The position numbers and the translations under genes are program-made. Positions 13,054 to 28,100 of a stretch of 64,000 bases of DNA are shown piece by piece (the first letter of the stretch is position 1; each line of letters begins with the position of its first letter). The notes under the pieces were generated by a model, which was given only the letters and a program-made list of their open reading frames with translations, had not been told where the DNA came from and searched no databases. Source of the stretch: Amphiduros pacificus (Eukaryota > Annelida > Polychaeta > Phyllodocida > Hesionidae); NCBI GenBank assembly GCA_949316495.1, contig OX439003.1:26139656-26203655 (forward strand), read 5' to 3'.

Positions 13054-16000
13054 TCATCTGGTGTTGAGCATAGTTGATGTGAAGATTTGTTGCAGAATCT
13101 GAGGCAGATTCTTAGTGTCCATACAGAGAAATGCTCGTCCTGATGGCATTTGCTTGATAAGCCTACAATACACAATGTGCAATTAAAAAATCTATATGTA
13201 TATATACTGGTATTGTGTGACACAAACAAAATAATATACCAACTGAGATGCTTTACAAGGACTCTAACATTGTCCCAGCTCTCAGTTGCCTTTTTAGTCT
13301 GATTTATCAGCACCATAAAAAAATTTTGTTATTATGTAAATAAGAATGGTTTAAAACTATGAACTCTCATTTTCTAAATTATCTAAAACTCTGTGGCAGA
13401 TAGTATGAATACTCTTTGGTTAAACAAATTATAAATATAAAATAGTTACTGTTTTAAATATATCCATTGATAAGACAGTGAAATATATTGGAAAGCCAAT
13501 ACCATAATAAATGACATTATATCTATTCATATTTAAGTTTATCTTTGACTGTAATATTTCATGAGAGACCATATGACAGATTTCTCAATCTTTTTTAAAT
13601 AGAATTAATCAACAATTGTCAGATCCATACAAACTGTTTACAGCTGATCACCATATTTTGTACTTTATTGATAATTTGCATGATATTACCTGTTAGCCTG
13701 ATCACCAAGGGAACCAATGAAGATCACATAAGCATTGACATCCTCATTAGCAGTGAGTACCTCAGCAAAATGTTTGGGTCTGATACCATAGCGGTCCAGG
13801 TTAGCATCACTCATCACAATGACAAAGTGTTCATCTGCCTCCTCATCTGTGATGTTCTTAATGGCATGCTCTGTCGCCTCCAGGGTGTGGTCGCCACTGA
13901 TACAGAACTGAGAGTGCGCATGCAATGTCTGAAGTAAACAACACAACAACAGTAAACAAACAGTCCTTAGTGAATTCTTACAGAGCATGTGTGTGCTTCC
14001 TCATGAAGTTATGTTCACAACAGAATGAAAAAATTAAAATTAAATCTTAAATTTTAAAATTAAGGAATGCTTTAAATTGATCTTAATGTAATATTTTATT
14101 TCTTTATAATTTACTTCAAGACCAAAGTGAAAAAATCTAACCTTGACAGTATCTAGTCTGTCCTTGTTGTTCTTCGGAGGCTTATTCCCCCCAACAATAT
14201 CAAACTTGTACCCTTCACCAGAGTGCCCAATAATCTCATACTGAAATAAATCAGTGCAATCAAATAAATCCTGTATTCGTAGGTTTTCATATGAATACAC
14301 AAGTTTATGTTTAGATTATAAAACCCATCATTTTCCAATGATATATTAATGCTGAAATGCATCACTAATGTTGATAGATAAATTCCATTGTGCATTTATT
14401 TACTGACCTTGACTTTGTGTTCATAGCCTTCCAGGGCCTCCATCACCATGACGATGGCCTCCATCTGGCGTTCGAGCCTGCCGTCGTAGCCATTAAACCT
14501 GTACATGCTCCCTGACAAGTCACAGAGCAGCTTCACCAGCTTAGGCTTCTGCTGCGGGCTGCCCAACTGATCATATCACATACATGCACATTTCATAAAC
14601 ATCAGACTTCCTTTACAAAGATCCATTTACAAAGTAAATTATCAAAAATTGTTATATACAAGTGAAAGTGTCACATGACATTAATGAGCAAAACAGAAAA
14701 AAAAACAGTGAGGCTGTAACTTTGTGGTATTGACTACCCTGCCACCTAGTGAGGGGCATGTATGATATAATAGTAATGTTACCTCAGGCTCTTTCTCTCC
14801 TCTCCTCTTGTAGATTCCTCTCTCTCCCGTGATGCCTTCTATCAGCTTGGCATCATCCAAGTCTCCATGAGTCTGGTGCTTCAGCCACTGCCGCTCCTTG
14901 CCCTTAGCCTTCAAACACACACACAATGAAAAGATAATGGAACTTTAAATAGTATCATGCTTGGGGTAAAAAAACCTATGTTGTCATACACAACCACTGT
15001 AAACAACAGAAAAAAAGATTATATTGCTACAACACCAATTATCTAATGTCCCAATCTCCAGAATAGAGTTTTCCTTGAAATTCCCACTTTTAAATTCTTC
15101 CTTTTCATTTCTTCAAAACATTCAACAGCATCTAGAATCTTCAGAGACCAAAAGTGGCATACAAAAAGAGTCCTTAAAATGTAATTGCAATTATTTCAAT
15201 AGAAATTAAATTGAGAGGTGAATATCACTGCAGAATATCTTACCTGGAGACTGTCTAGGACAACTCGCAGTGATTGCACCTGGCGCTGTACATTGCCCGA
15301 GAATTTCTCGTACAATTCTGCATCATATTCACTCATCTTGATTTCTTTTAATCTAAAATATATAAAATCTACATTAATGATAAGCAGCTTAACGTTAAGT
15401 ATCATTATTTGCATTCTTGTAATCTATACATATTTAATTTGACTGTACTGACTTACCTTTCTTTGAAAGCTTTTTGGCCCATAGCTCTTGCAGCCTCCAA
15501 AACCTTGATAGAAAAATAAGTACTCATTCTAAAGTTCAGGTACTTAATTCTCTCATGGTATGGGTTACATTTTATTACAAATAATATCTTTCATCAAACA
15601 ATTATAAATAGATGCTTATGAACTGAGGGGCAAGAAATCTTTTCAAAACTTGAGACACATATACCATACCATAGCTCTTTATCAGACATAAGTATATCAT
15701 TATAATTGGTAATATCTGTGTGAATGATTCCACCATGAGAATGCACTGACCTCTGGTGGGACTTGCTCTTTCTGCCAGTCTGGGACTTGGTGTACATCGT
15801 GTCCAGCATCCAGCCTGTAAGGCCCTCCCACTCCTCCCAAGCCTGCTGTGTTGCGGCCACCTTCACAAGCAAACAGCAAACTCATTCTAAATGGTTGTGG
15901 ATAATAGCAACTCTATCTCCTCTTAGTTACAAATGTTTGGCAAGAGATTATGTTCATTTGAGTCTGCAATATAGTAAATTCTCTGACCTGTTCCACCAGC

Positions 16001-16102
16001 CCAGGTGCCACCCCCTACATGTGGGTTTCCAGTTGGGTCGACTTTACCATATTTGGGATCGTATTGGTCTGGCATTCTGGGTAATTCTCTTTCATATGAT
16101 AT
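13054..16102 (-). CDS. VWA8: VWA8 exons 37-45: linker and VWA domain
   Basis: Exons: 15988-16102, 15751-15860, 15457-15503, 15244-15352, 14783-14908, 14408-14566, 14142-14240, 13690-13928, 13054-13162 (stop TGA 13054-13056). The Gly-rich linker NPHVGGGTWAGGTGGRNTAG and GPYRLDAGHDVHQV match the family. Exon 42 has the MIDAS DLSGSMYRFNGYDGRLE (human DVSGS). Exon 44 supplies SGDHTLEATEH and FVIVMSDANLDRYGI, containing the other metal-site residues, and ends IFIGSLGDQANR. The C-terminus LPQILQQIFTSTML is nearly identical to the human one. Confidence 0.94.
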
Positions 16103-19100
16103 CTATAAAATAATAAAAATAACAGAACAGAAGCCCAGGATTAATGATGATGCATCACTGATGGTCGCGGAGTGTTTTGAAAGTCAGTGTGCTAAATATT
16201 TCTCCAAGTTTTTACTGACGGGATGTTTACTGAAAGATTATAAAACAAGTATTAGGTTCCATGCATTTCTCACTTGCATTTTTATGATGAAATTACTAAA
16301 CACAATATCAGTACTGAAGTTGGTCATGAAAAATGGCTTCCTTTACAAGATAATTTCAAATATAAAAAATTTGTATTAATTTAGGTTTTCTATGGAAAAA
16401 ACTAAATATTTAGAATGTTTAAATACTTTGAAAAGTAATTTGATGCATACCATTTTTGCAAAAATCTCATACATGAAAATCATTACAGTTACTTAAAAAT
16501 GTTTATATCTCTAACTTCCAAATGACATATTTTTTATATGCAAAACCTTTAGCCCCCTTAAGCAAGATTTCTTCTCGTCCTGAACTACAAACAAAAATCA
16601 TGGTAGATTGGTACCTGTAGCTTCTGATAGTCGCCAGCGCCCCCTATGAGACGTCTCCATTCTGCAATGGAGCGCTCTAGGTTAGGAATGGCAGTCTCCC
16701 ACAGCCTGACACTTCCTCCACTGTCTACAGTCACCAACCCGTCATTGCTCATGTCAGCCATCACAACATTGACAGACGAGTTAGCATTGAACCACTGGTT
16801 GTACACATTTGCATTTACAACACTGAAATAAATAGAACATTTTACATGTCAAAATGAAGTTCACTAGTGATCATGTGCTGATCCTTGATAAAACAAAAAT
16901 TATTCTGAATTAAAAAAGGATATATGACCATGTTTTTATAGTGTGCCATAGTGTTTTATAGTGTGTCAAATATATTATTCTTTCAGAATAATATATTTAT
17001 CAAAGATGGAGATAAAGCAGCATATGTCATTGCATGTCTCCCACCTAAGCACATTCGACATGTCAAACATCATCAGTGTTGAGCACATGGTCGTCTAATT
17101 TTGGCGCCAAGTTAGAAATACAAAAATCTACAAATGTTTGAATTCATCTACATACATACATATGATTTTTAAAATTTCACTTTAAAAAATCTACCAAAGG
17201 AGCATGTAAATAGATAACACTTTTTTAATAGAAAAATTTGACACATTTTTCAAAGAATTACTCCTTGTTTACCTTTGTAAATGATTATAGTAATCGAGGA
17301 AGGCAAATGTTTACTAACCCTGGCAGTGGAATGTATCTTAGTTTGTGGTTGACAATATCTGTGATCTCCATGAAACCTGCCAGGTTATAAGGCTTTATAC
17401 CTGCAACAATTTGAAAACAAAATCATACGCCATTGAAAATCTCCATGTAATTGTAATATTATAACAATCAAATAAAATCTCTTATTATTGGTTATTTAAG
17501 ATTTATAAACCTATTTTCCTTCAAATAAAGCAAATAAGCTTACAATCATATGGGTCCCCAAGCCCAGTTAATATATAGTGTGAGCAAGTAAGCTATACCC
17601 AGTTGATGACTTCAACTTCATCTTACAGGTAAAAAGTAATAGTAAAATTCATTAAAAGATTTAAAATTAAGCTGAATATCCAATATTTCTGGGGCACTAT
17701 AGATTTGATCTTCTAAACCTCAAGGGAAAATGTTTGTCAAAATGTACTCTGAATGCTCACAAAAAGTCACAAAGTTTCAGCCCAAAAAGAGGTGTTTAAA
17801 CAACAGTTTACCTTGTGGCCATGCTGGTTTTGGAGCCTGACTCTGAGGAATAATTCGTACCACTTGGCCGGTCTCTGGTAAGTATGTCACAGGGGGTCGT
17901 GACCTGACCTTATTGTCAGATCCACCAATCAAATGACTCAGAGAGCCTTTGAGGTAGTCTGCAGAGTTAGAATGTGATTCCTCTCTTGGAATAACATGAA
18001 TGTCCACTGTTGACTGAAAAACATGACATGCTTTAATGACCTATTCATATTTATTTATTGAAAACCACAAATATCCTTTAAATATTCAGTTTTAAAATAT
18101 AAAAGTTGTTATTGATATATTAACATTTAATGTATTTTAATAATCAGTAAAATCCCTTTGGGTTCCATGATAAAAAAGTAACCACAGCACATTCACAAAA
18201 CAAAACCAAAATTTTCATCTGACATTTCTGTATTTCCTAAAGGGCCAACTAACCAGATCTGGAAGTCCAACAGCGAGTGTGGCGTAGGTGTCAGTGTTGA
18301 CAAGGACCCTGTTAGGTGAGGAGATCTGCTGACCGAGGGCCATGCTGAGCAGAGTATCACTCAGCTGCACCTTGCCTCCAGTCTCTACATGTCCCAGCAT
18401 ACTGCTGCCTGCCAACAAATACAACAACATCATGTCTTACAGATAGATCTATGTGTGGCACCATCTCTAATATAACATAATATATTGTGGAATTACTTGG
18501 GGCATTGATCAATTATCATATTTAACTTGAAATATCTAATATATCTAGGCCATTGACTGGCCTGCATGCACGATTTCATATCTGTCAGATTATTCCATAT
18601 TTCTTGATCCTTCTTGATTTTTGATTCAAAATAAATGTTTGGAGGATTTTTTTTTAAGAATTTAAAATAGGATGAAAATGTTTTCTTTTTTTTTATTTGG
18701 ACAAAATAAAAATTTGCTCTTGTAGGCAGCCATGATTTTAGTCAATGGTAAGCAAATAAAATATCATACATTGTAATGGCATACATTTTTCTGGTTTCTT
18801 AATGGAGATTATACATACCTTCTTCTAGTGCAGTCTGTGGATTTTCATCGAGTGCTTGTAACTTGTATTCAAATGGAGATTCAGACTTGTGGGTCACAAA
18901 GTACTGCCTGAATTGGAGAATGTTTTATTTCTTAATTTTGAAAGTGTTGTATCTAGACTAATCAAACTGATTAAATGCAAAATGAAATCTCAAACAAAGA
19001 CGAGACTGAGTGTAAATATTACTTCTTTGTTTCACTGTCGGTGACCAGCCAGCTTTCTCTTGACATCATCCGTACATTTTGTATTTTGATTGGCATGTCA

Positions 19101-22100
19101 ATAGAATGGCACCTTCCCTCCAGCATGTTCATTACATCTATGGTTTGACTGTAAAACATGATGACAAAAAATAAAGTTACTTTAAAAACTTCTGCAATCT
19201 GGATTTTTTAAGCCCAGATTTTTTTTTCTTAAATGAGCCTTAAAGTTTGTAAAATTTTATTCAAATTTCAAACACACCTATATATATGTATATAAAAATA
19301 TGGTTTCTTGATGATAACAAAGATGGTCAAGGGAAAAATCATGATATAAAGCATAGATTACCTGTCTTCCTTATAGAAGAGTAGCATACCATCTGACTCA
19401 TGACTGAATTCATTACACATCCGGAATATACCCTGAAATGTATAATTTTCCAACAGTGTTTGTTTTTTGTTTTTAATACAATGCCAATGATGTTTAAAAT
19501 CAAGTATTTTAACACATTTTTAGCAATAAGTTTTACTCTTAAAAATTTATATAAAATCATAAAATACCATACCTGAGTTTGTCTAAAATTGCGAGTGATT
19601 TTCTCTGTCGCTGCCTCAAGCATCGAGGCTGTATCAAGACGACTCACCTCCCCGGTCTCTGTATTAATACTTAGTACTGTGTTGCTCTGTAATCCAACAA
19701 ATCATGAATCCTTTACTTCAATGCTGTGCTAATATTGCAGACTTAATTCTCACTACTTTACCTTAACTCACTCAATATTTACATGGACTATTAGAGTGGA
19801 AAGAAAAATTGCAAAGCAGGTGGTCATAAACCCTGTTACAGCACACACACCTGTATTTGTATGTTCTATCGTGACTTTGACCATTCTATCCCAATTATCC
19901 AGGATAGATAGCACAGCTCAATAGTATTGGTTAAAAAAAAAAAAAAGATTTCTGCTATCATCCCTACTATGGAGGGTAGATTGGTTAGAGTAATTATGCA
20001 ATGCCAGACCTCAAAGATGCTAAATGATTCTTACCATGTACCGGTAAATTGCATTGTTTTACATCATAAGACTTTAAGCATTAAATAAATCAATTTCAAT
20101 TATCAAATCTAATTAAGAAAAGTGTGATATTATTTAAATCATCCAGCACAGTTTTTAAATCTCAGGCATTAGCTATTTACCACTTCTTCATGGAGGACAA
20201 CATTGGAGTCCAGAGGGAAGCCGAGAGGAGCCAGGTGAACTCTCTGCCTGTTGTAGGCCCCGCGGTTGGTGGGGAATATGTCATACAGGTCTATACAGGT
20301 GAGGTTCTGCTTGCGGGGGTCCATCGTGTACAGGCTGACCGGGTTCACAGTGGCGATGTGGATCAGGTCTCCCTGGCCTGCAGAGCCTGCTGACGGCTGA
20401 CGATATGCACCTGATCATACAAATATTGTATACATATTCATTCCTTTGAATCATTTGTATAACCTTGTACCTAAATAAATCCCAAGAGGGTTAGTTGTGG
20501 TACATTTGTATCATTCAAGTGGGGCCCAAAATAAGTTCACAAAATTAACCCACCCTTAAAGGGAAGACAGTTTGCAAAAAAGGAAATAAGTGGAAATCAT
20601 TCAAGCTGACCTTGACCTACCTCTCAAGGTTATCTGAAGGTCAATATTAAACCTTTCCCATATTTTTTTGTGGAGAACATTTAGTCAACTAGAACCACCA
20701 TTGGATGTGTTCCGAGGAATATCAGATTCAAAATTATTCCTCAATTCAACTAACTTTTTTTCTTCATCAAACAAACAGACTTTCTCAAATATTTATTCCA
20801 TAAATACTCTTTTTTAAATGCAGATGCCAAGCGACTGTGATTACCTTTTGTGACTGCAACATCAGCCATACCAGCTGTCTCATGTAGGGGAATATTCCAG
20901 AAAGCTTCTTGCTCTGTGAACATCACCGAGCGTGCTTCATTGCGCTCCAGGGGGAACGACCTCACTGGCAGTTTCACTGGGCCCTGTAGGACAGTAACAT
21001 TGTTTGTCATTTTGTCAGATTTCACCATGTAGGACAGCAACATTGTTGGTTATTTTTGAAGTGTCAGGTCCTTGCAATATTTTGTTCATAATATATACTA
21101 AATATAAATTACCTAAATTTACATGTTTAGTAGTCAATTAGAAAAATGCATATAATAATGAAATCTCTTTTTCTCACTTCTGGCACTTTTATCTAATATA
21201 TTTTACAAAATTTGTTGAAAATAAATATTCAAATTTCAATGAAGACACAATCTGATAAAAATACCTTAATGCAAACTAGTGGGTATCATGAAAAATTAAA
21301 GGTAAGACTTAAGGATTACGTCATTATCAAATCGAATTGGGGACAGAAAAAACATGTGGTACTAGTTGGCCCTAATTCTTTTGGAAAGGGTTTTTTAAAA
21401 TGTTCTTACAGAACAGTTGCATGACAGGGGCGACTAATATGTGACTGGCTGACATGCCAAGACCAGGGTTCAAAGTTGACTGTTTTTCAGATTCAAAATA
21501 CCGTATTTACTCGTATATAAGATGACTCGTGTATAAGACGACCCCCCAAAATTGAGGTTATTTTACTTGAAAAGACCAATTTCCGAATATAAGACGAGTC
21601 CTTTTTTTCTCGAGACATTGGCACTGCTACCATTCAAGTTTGGTGCCCATTTTAACAGTGAAACGTAAATATTCTTATATGACAAAATCTTGCTCGTGTA
21701 TAAGACCTTAATGGTCTTATACCCGATCGATTTTAATTGCTTTTTTAAATGATAAATAAAGGTATTTACCTAATATTAATACAAAATACACTTTGCAGAT
21801 CGGGAACAGAACAAAACCATCCATCTATTTATAACATGCATTACGCAACACGTGGTCGTAATTTTGAAAAGCATTAAAAGAAAACATAACAAATATCGGA
21901 CATAGCAGATCGATTTTAATTGCGTTTTAAATGATAAATAAAGGTATTTACCCAATATTATCACAAATTAATCCATCCAATTAACATGCATTACGCAATA
22001 TGAGGTCCTCATTTTAAAAAGCGGGAGTGACTGGGACAAGCTCTTATTTTTGGCGCGAAAACAATTGGAGTCTATCAACTTGCATTGAAATATTAATATA

Positions 22101-25100
22101 TTGCGCAATGATGGATCCCTGGCTTCTCTTCGTGTTCCGCAGATCGAATTTACGTTTTACTTTTAAACAATGAAATAACAGGCATCGGACATAGCGGATC
22201 GATTTTAATTGCCTTTTAAATGATAAATAATGATAACGCTTTGTTATTCTCAACCTGAGAACCGTAATTGTCATAATATTAAGTAAATACCTTTATTTAT
22301 CATTTAAAACGCAATTAAAATCGATCCATGTGTGAAAGCATTTCTGTCAACAGGGAAGACACGACTCAAAGCAGTGGAAACAATGACGAAATGCAAAACT
22401 GTAAATGCTGATAATTGGAATCAGTGAGAACAAAGTAAAAACAAAGCGTTTCGAAATAATAGACTTTGCATATCAGTAACTACTTTTGTGAAATTTCAAT
22501 GTTTCACCATGTTTATATACAGATATGCTTTTAATTCACCAAATTAGAGAATTACTACACAATACCTTATATATTGTCACCAAAATATCTTCTTCTAAAT
22601 ATTTTCTCATGTAATATTTTATTTTTTAAATTTATGTACAAAAATACATCGATTTAGATGAGCAGTGTAAAGTATGGGCTCCTATAAGCATCCCTCATGT
22701 ACCGGGACATATATTTTTTAGAAAAATATAAATGTAAAAATTATTTTTTCTCTTTTATTACCAACATTATAATTTGCACTATTTGAAGGATTTATATTTT
22801 GTGGGTATCATACCTTGATTCGGACATGTTTATCTTCTATAGGAAGTGACACTAAACTGGTTCGCTTCCTGTCTCCTTGACCTTTGATGTGGATTTGGCC
22901 TTGATACATAAACTTTGGAAGCATCTGTCTGAAATGATTCCAAATCATTCATATGATTATAAAATTGTTCTTAAGCAGTGGGAACCACCTTTTTGGACAA
23001 ACATTATTTCTATTTCTTTGCTGTGCAGTAGGGCTTACACTTAAATAAATTCTTTCTGAATTCTTTGTATTCTTCCATAAGTTTTTTTGTATCAAGTAAA
23101 ATCCACATGAAAATATCAGTTTTTTGTTTTACACTTATAAACAACAAAACATCTTCTCAAAAATATAAATAGTTTTATTTTTTGGCATATAATTTCATTC
23201 AACTATTAATATACAGTGCAATAAATTATTTTAAGTTAAAGAAAACATAGTAATTTATCAAATATTTATGTTAATAATGAATATTGACACCATCAAGGTG
23301 TTATTATAATCATTTTTCTTAAAATGCTGGTGAACCAGAGCTGGTAAATCTTTATTTAAGTCTGAATTTAATCTTGATTTTTCTCACATTTTAACCTGAT
23401 ACAAATATGAAATATGAAAGCACTTTTTAAATTCATTTTTGTAGCTATTTTAACGGCTTTGGACTGTTAAACTTTTTGAAACTTAAATATGTTAATGAGA
23501 ATGTTCAAATCCATGTACATGTTGATTTAAATGGTAATGAAACTATTTTTTAATCTTTTTTTTTCTTAATAGGATGAACCGAAATACAAACTTGTTATAA
23601 CTTTCCATAATTTTTCCTCATATAATTTACATTCAACTTTTATTTTTCACCATATAGTATAGCTTTTATTAAATTTCTTTGTACCATATCATAAACTTTC
23701 TTTGATGCCAAAATGTTTAAACATTATAATTCTTGGCTATCTTTTTATACGAGATTTAATAACTTAATATTTATTCATCAAGATTGAATATATAAGATAT
23801 ATATAAGATATGTATATTAATAATAATTGTCCTAATAGTGTAATTTTACATAATATAAGATATGTTAATTTAGAATAATTGTCCTAATTGTGTCATTTTA
23901 CATACTCTGAGGCCAGATGTACAGCGGAGGGGTCCGCCCCGACAGGAATGCCATGCTTGTGTAAGGTCTCAACTACGGTCTCTCTCAGCTCCTTATTGTA
24001 GGAGTCAAAATCAAACACATTCTTCACAACATTGGAAAGTCCTTCATCAGGAAACATCTGAAATAACGTTAAGTTCTTATTAAATGTATTATCAGGATTA
24101 AATTAACTTTTTCAAGGTGGTAATAAACATCAGTAAAGGTTGGATGTATGGAGCTCAATCATGAACTTTTGTTTAAAGATAATAAACATGGCAATATATA
24201 ATTTAAAGAGGTTTGAAATCACCCAGATGCTACATACTAAAAAGTTAAGAACTTGAAATAAATCATCTTGAATCAATAATTATCTCTGAAATTACCATAT
24301 TACAATTATATATTTTAAAAGATGTCATCCTACATCTTTATCCACTGGCCTTTTCATTCCTATCTTTTGAACTTATCCAGTGATATAAACTCATCAAATT
24401 GGGGCTTTTTCCTTTTCTACATGTGTTAAGTGTACCCATTAATAACTATTCACCAATGCCTATTAATAACTATATGTCTAAGCTTTAGGCCTGTACCTGT
24501 AAGTGTTTGACCATGTTGACCACCTCTCTGGTGGAGTAGGGGTAGTTGATGAGGCCCTGGTCCGCCATCTCCCTCAGGTCACGGAAGGCCAGCACTAGCT
24601 TATGGAGGATCTCATCCGGTACTTCTGGACCATACTGCCGGAGCATGGACATTTCGGAGGCCATGTCTGGGTTGTCTACAGCATGACAGCTGAAGATGTC
24701 ACCTGAAATAGAGGTCATTTAATATTTTCATCTAATTGACAACAATACTCAATAAAATATACTTTTACATCAAATGTAGACTGAATACAAGAGACAGTCC
24801 CTTGTGACACTCACCCATTGCTCCGAAGAAGTCATTTCCAAGGAAAGGGAATCCAGGCCTGTTTGCCAAGACAAACATACGGAAGTCTGGATGGGCAACT
24901 ATCACATTAGATGAAGGCTTGATTCCTGAGTGAGCTGAAATATCAAAGTTAGTCTACTTTATGTAAACCTCACAACATCCAACATTCCGTATATAAGGGT
25001 TGGTGTATTCTTAAAATATTTGTTTCAAACTATTTTTCTTCAGACAATATTTTTGCGATAAGAATCATTATTTAGATAAGCACAGTACAAACCATTTACA

Positions 25101-28100
25101 ATTCTCCTTCCATCAGCTAAGTGCATTTCTCCAGATTCGACCAGAGTTTTGAGTATACATGTAACATTAGTGGGAGCTTTGTCAGCCTCATCTATGACTA
25201 GAATATGCCCGTTCTTAACAGCTCGCACCTACAATCAAAACCACGCCAACTTGAAGTTATCTCAAGACTTTTTCTCAAAAGACCAAACTTCATTTCTGTA
25301 ATGTTTGCAAATTAACAAAAAAAAACCACTTTTAAAACAGGACTGTAAATAATATATATACTAAATAAGGATTTGTAATATTCAACATACACCATAATGA
25401 ACCCATATACTTTATATGATCATCCAATAGGATAAGATATAATATGTTTACCAAAGGAGAGTCTTCATATTTGATGACGCCATCCTGCACTGTGGGCTGG
25501 AGAGTGAGAGTCTGAACTGTCGTATCTCTGAAATAAATAAATATAAAACATAATAAATATCAAATAAATATCTGACTGTCTGGAATGCCATCTATATAGT
25601 GAATTGTACATATGTCAAAATAATTTTAATTTGGGAATTCTTAGTTTCTATGAGGATGTTCCTATTCTATTTTTCTACTCGTCACAGTTATTTAGCATGC
25701 CTACCTATGAAGTTGCAGATATTCCCGTGGCCTGTTAAGTAGGTACAGGAACCTGTCAATAATTTTATTTTTTCCGACACCCTGGTTGCCAACCAGTAGC
25801 AGATGTTCCCCCAGCAGGTAATCCTTCAGCATGTCCTCCATCACAGCTAAATGCTGTAATAACAAAAACATGAACACAGGCTTAGTCATCTACTTCACTA
25901 TATTTCCACCGTTTATTGTGATACTATTTTAGAGGGTTAAATCTTATTACTCTTAGTTTCTTTCCAGAAGTTTTAAAATATCACTTTTATTGTGTTTAAT
26001 AACACACTCTTACACTACCAATTTCAAATTCACTTCTGACTTATAATAAATGTTTGACAGTAAATATTGTTTGTGAAAGCAGAAGATGTTAGCAGTGATT
26101 AGGCTGTACAGTACTGGGCACCTTACCTGAGGGTTCTCATAGAAGAGCACATCAGGCACCTTCATTCTGTTTTCTGGGTTGTATAAAGGAACCTCTGTAT
26201 TACCTATTCTTAACATATTACCTGTAACACCACCTGCAACAGATTCAAAGGTTATAAAATACATATTTAAAGCATTTGGTTCAACATAAATGGACCAGTT
26301 GTGGATGGTACTAAACTTTACATGATCATCAAACATTCTGCATGAAACTAACTCTCCACTTCAAGGAATCAAAATATATATCATCACATCTTGCAATTAT
26401 TTAAAAGGATATTGCTGGTTCATGTTATACGTTCTATAACATAGGGCCCTAATCCTTTGATTGATCATGAGGATATATGATCACATCCCATAGTGGCTAC
26501 TTACAAGCCTTACACTGTGCTGGCAGGATATATGATCACATCCCATAGTGGCTACTTACAAGCCTTCCACTGTGCTGGCAGGATATATGATCACATCCCA
26601 TAGTGGCTACTTACAAGCCTTACACTGTGCTGGCAGGATATATGATCACATCTCATAGTGGCTACTTACAAGCCTTCCACTGTGCTGGCAGGATATATGA
26701 TCATATCCCATAGTGGCTACTTACAAGCCTTCCACTGTGCTGGCAGGATATATGATCACATCCCATAGTGGCTACTTACAAGCCTTCCACTGTGCTGGCA
26801 GGATATGTGATCACATCCCATAGTGGCTACTTACAGGCCTTCCACTGTGCTGGCAGGATATATGATCACATCCCATAGTGGCTACTTACAAGTCTTCCAC
26901 TGTGCTGGCAGGATATATGATCATATCCCATAGTGGCTACTTACAAGCCTTCCACTGTGCTGGCAGGATATATGATCACATCCCATAGTGGCTACTTACA
27001 AGTCTTCCACTGTGCTGGCAGGATATATGATCACATCCCATAGTGGCTACTTACAGGCCTTCCACTGTGCTGGCAGGATATATGATCATATCCCATAGTG
27101 GCTACTTACAAGCCTTCCACTGTGCTGGCAGGATATGTGATCACATCCCATAGTGGCTACTTACAAGTCTTCCACTGTGCTGGCAGGATATATGATCATA
27201 TCCCATAGTGGCTACTTACAAGTCTTCCACTGTGCTGGCAGGATATATGATCACATCCCATAGTGGCTACTTACAAGTCTTCCACTGTGCTGGCAGGATA
27301 TATGATCACATCCCATAGTGGCTACTTACAAGTCTTCCACTGTGCTGGCAGGATATATGATCATATCCCATAGTGGCTACTTACAAGCCTTCCACTGTGC
27401 TGGCAGGATATGTGATCACATCCCATAGTGGCTACTTACAAGTCTTCCACTGTGCTGGCAGGATATATGATCACATCCCATAGTGGCTACTTACAAGTCT
27501 TCCACTGTGCTGGCAGGATATATGATCACATCCCATAGTGGCTACTTACAAGTCTTCCACTGTGCTGGCAGGATATATGATCACATCCCATAGTGGCTAC
27601 TTACAAGTCTTCCACTGTGCTGGCAGGATATATGATCACATCCCATAGTGGCTACTTACAAGTCTTCCACTGTGCTGGCAGGATATATGATCACATCCCA
27701 TAGTGGCTACTTACAAGTCTTCCACTGTGCTGGCAGGATATATGATCACATCCCATAGTGGCTACTTACAAGTCTTCCACTGTGCTGGCAGGATATATGA
27801 TCACATCCCATAGTGGCTACTTACAAGTCTTCCACTGTGCTGGCAGGATATATGATCACATCCCATAGTGGCTACTTACAAGTGACAGCTCTGTCCAGTC
27901 CTTCCACTGTGCTGGCAGGCTTTGGTTTCTGGATTCCCTGATGTTCCAACTCTTCATCTAGAGCAGTCCGAGCCAGACGAGGTAGAAACCTATTAAATAA
28001 ACCAATCATTCTGTCATAGTTAACATGATACTATGGTGCAAATCAGCAAAAAATACAAATCACACATCTAACCATAAGATGTAACATTATTATTAAAAAA

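Noticed and set aside
13686-13988. A separate small VWA-domain gene
   Set aside because: It is exon 44 of VWA8, in phase with exons 43 and 45.
26471-27879. CRISPR array
   Set aside because: Units are direct 55-bp tandem repeats without unique spacers, in an animal intron.
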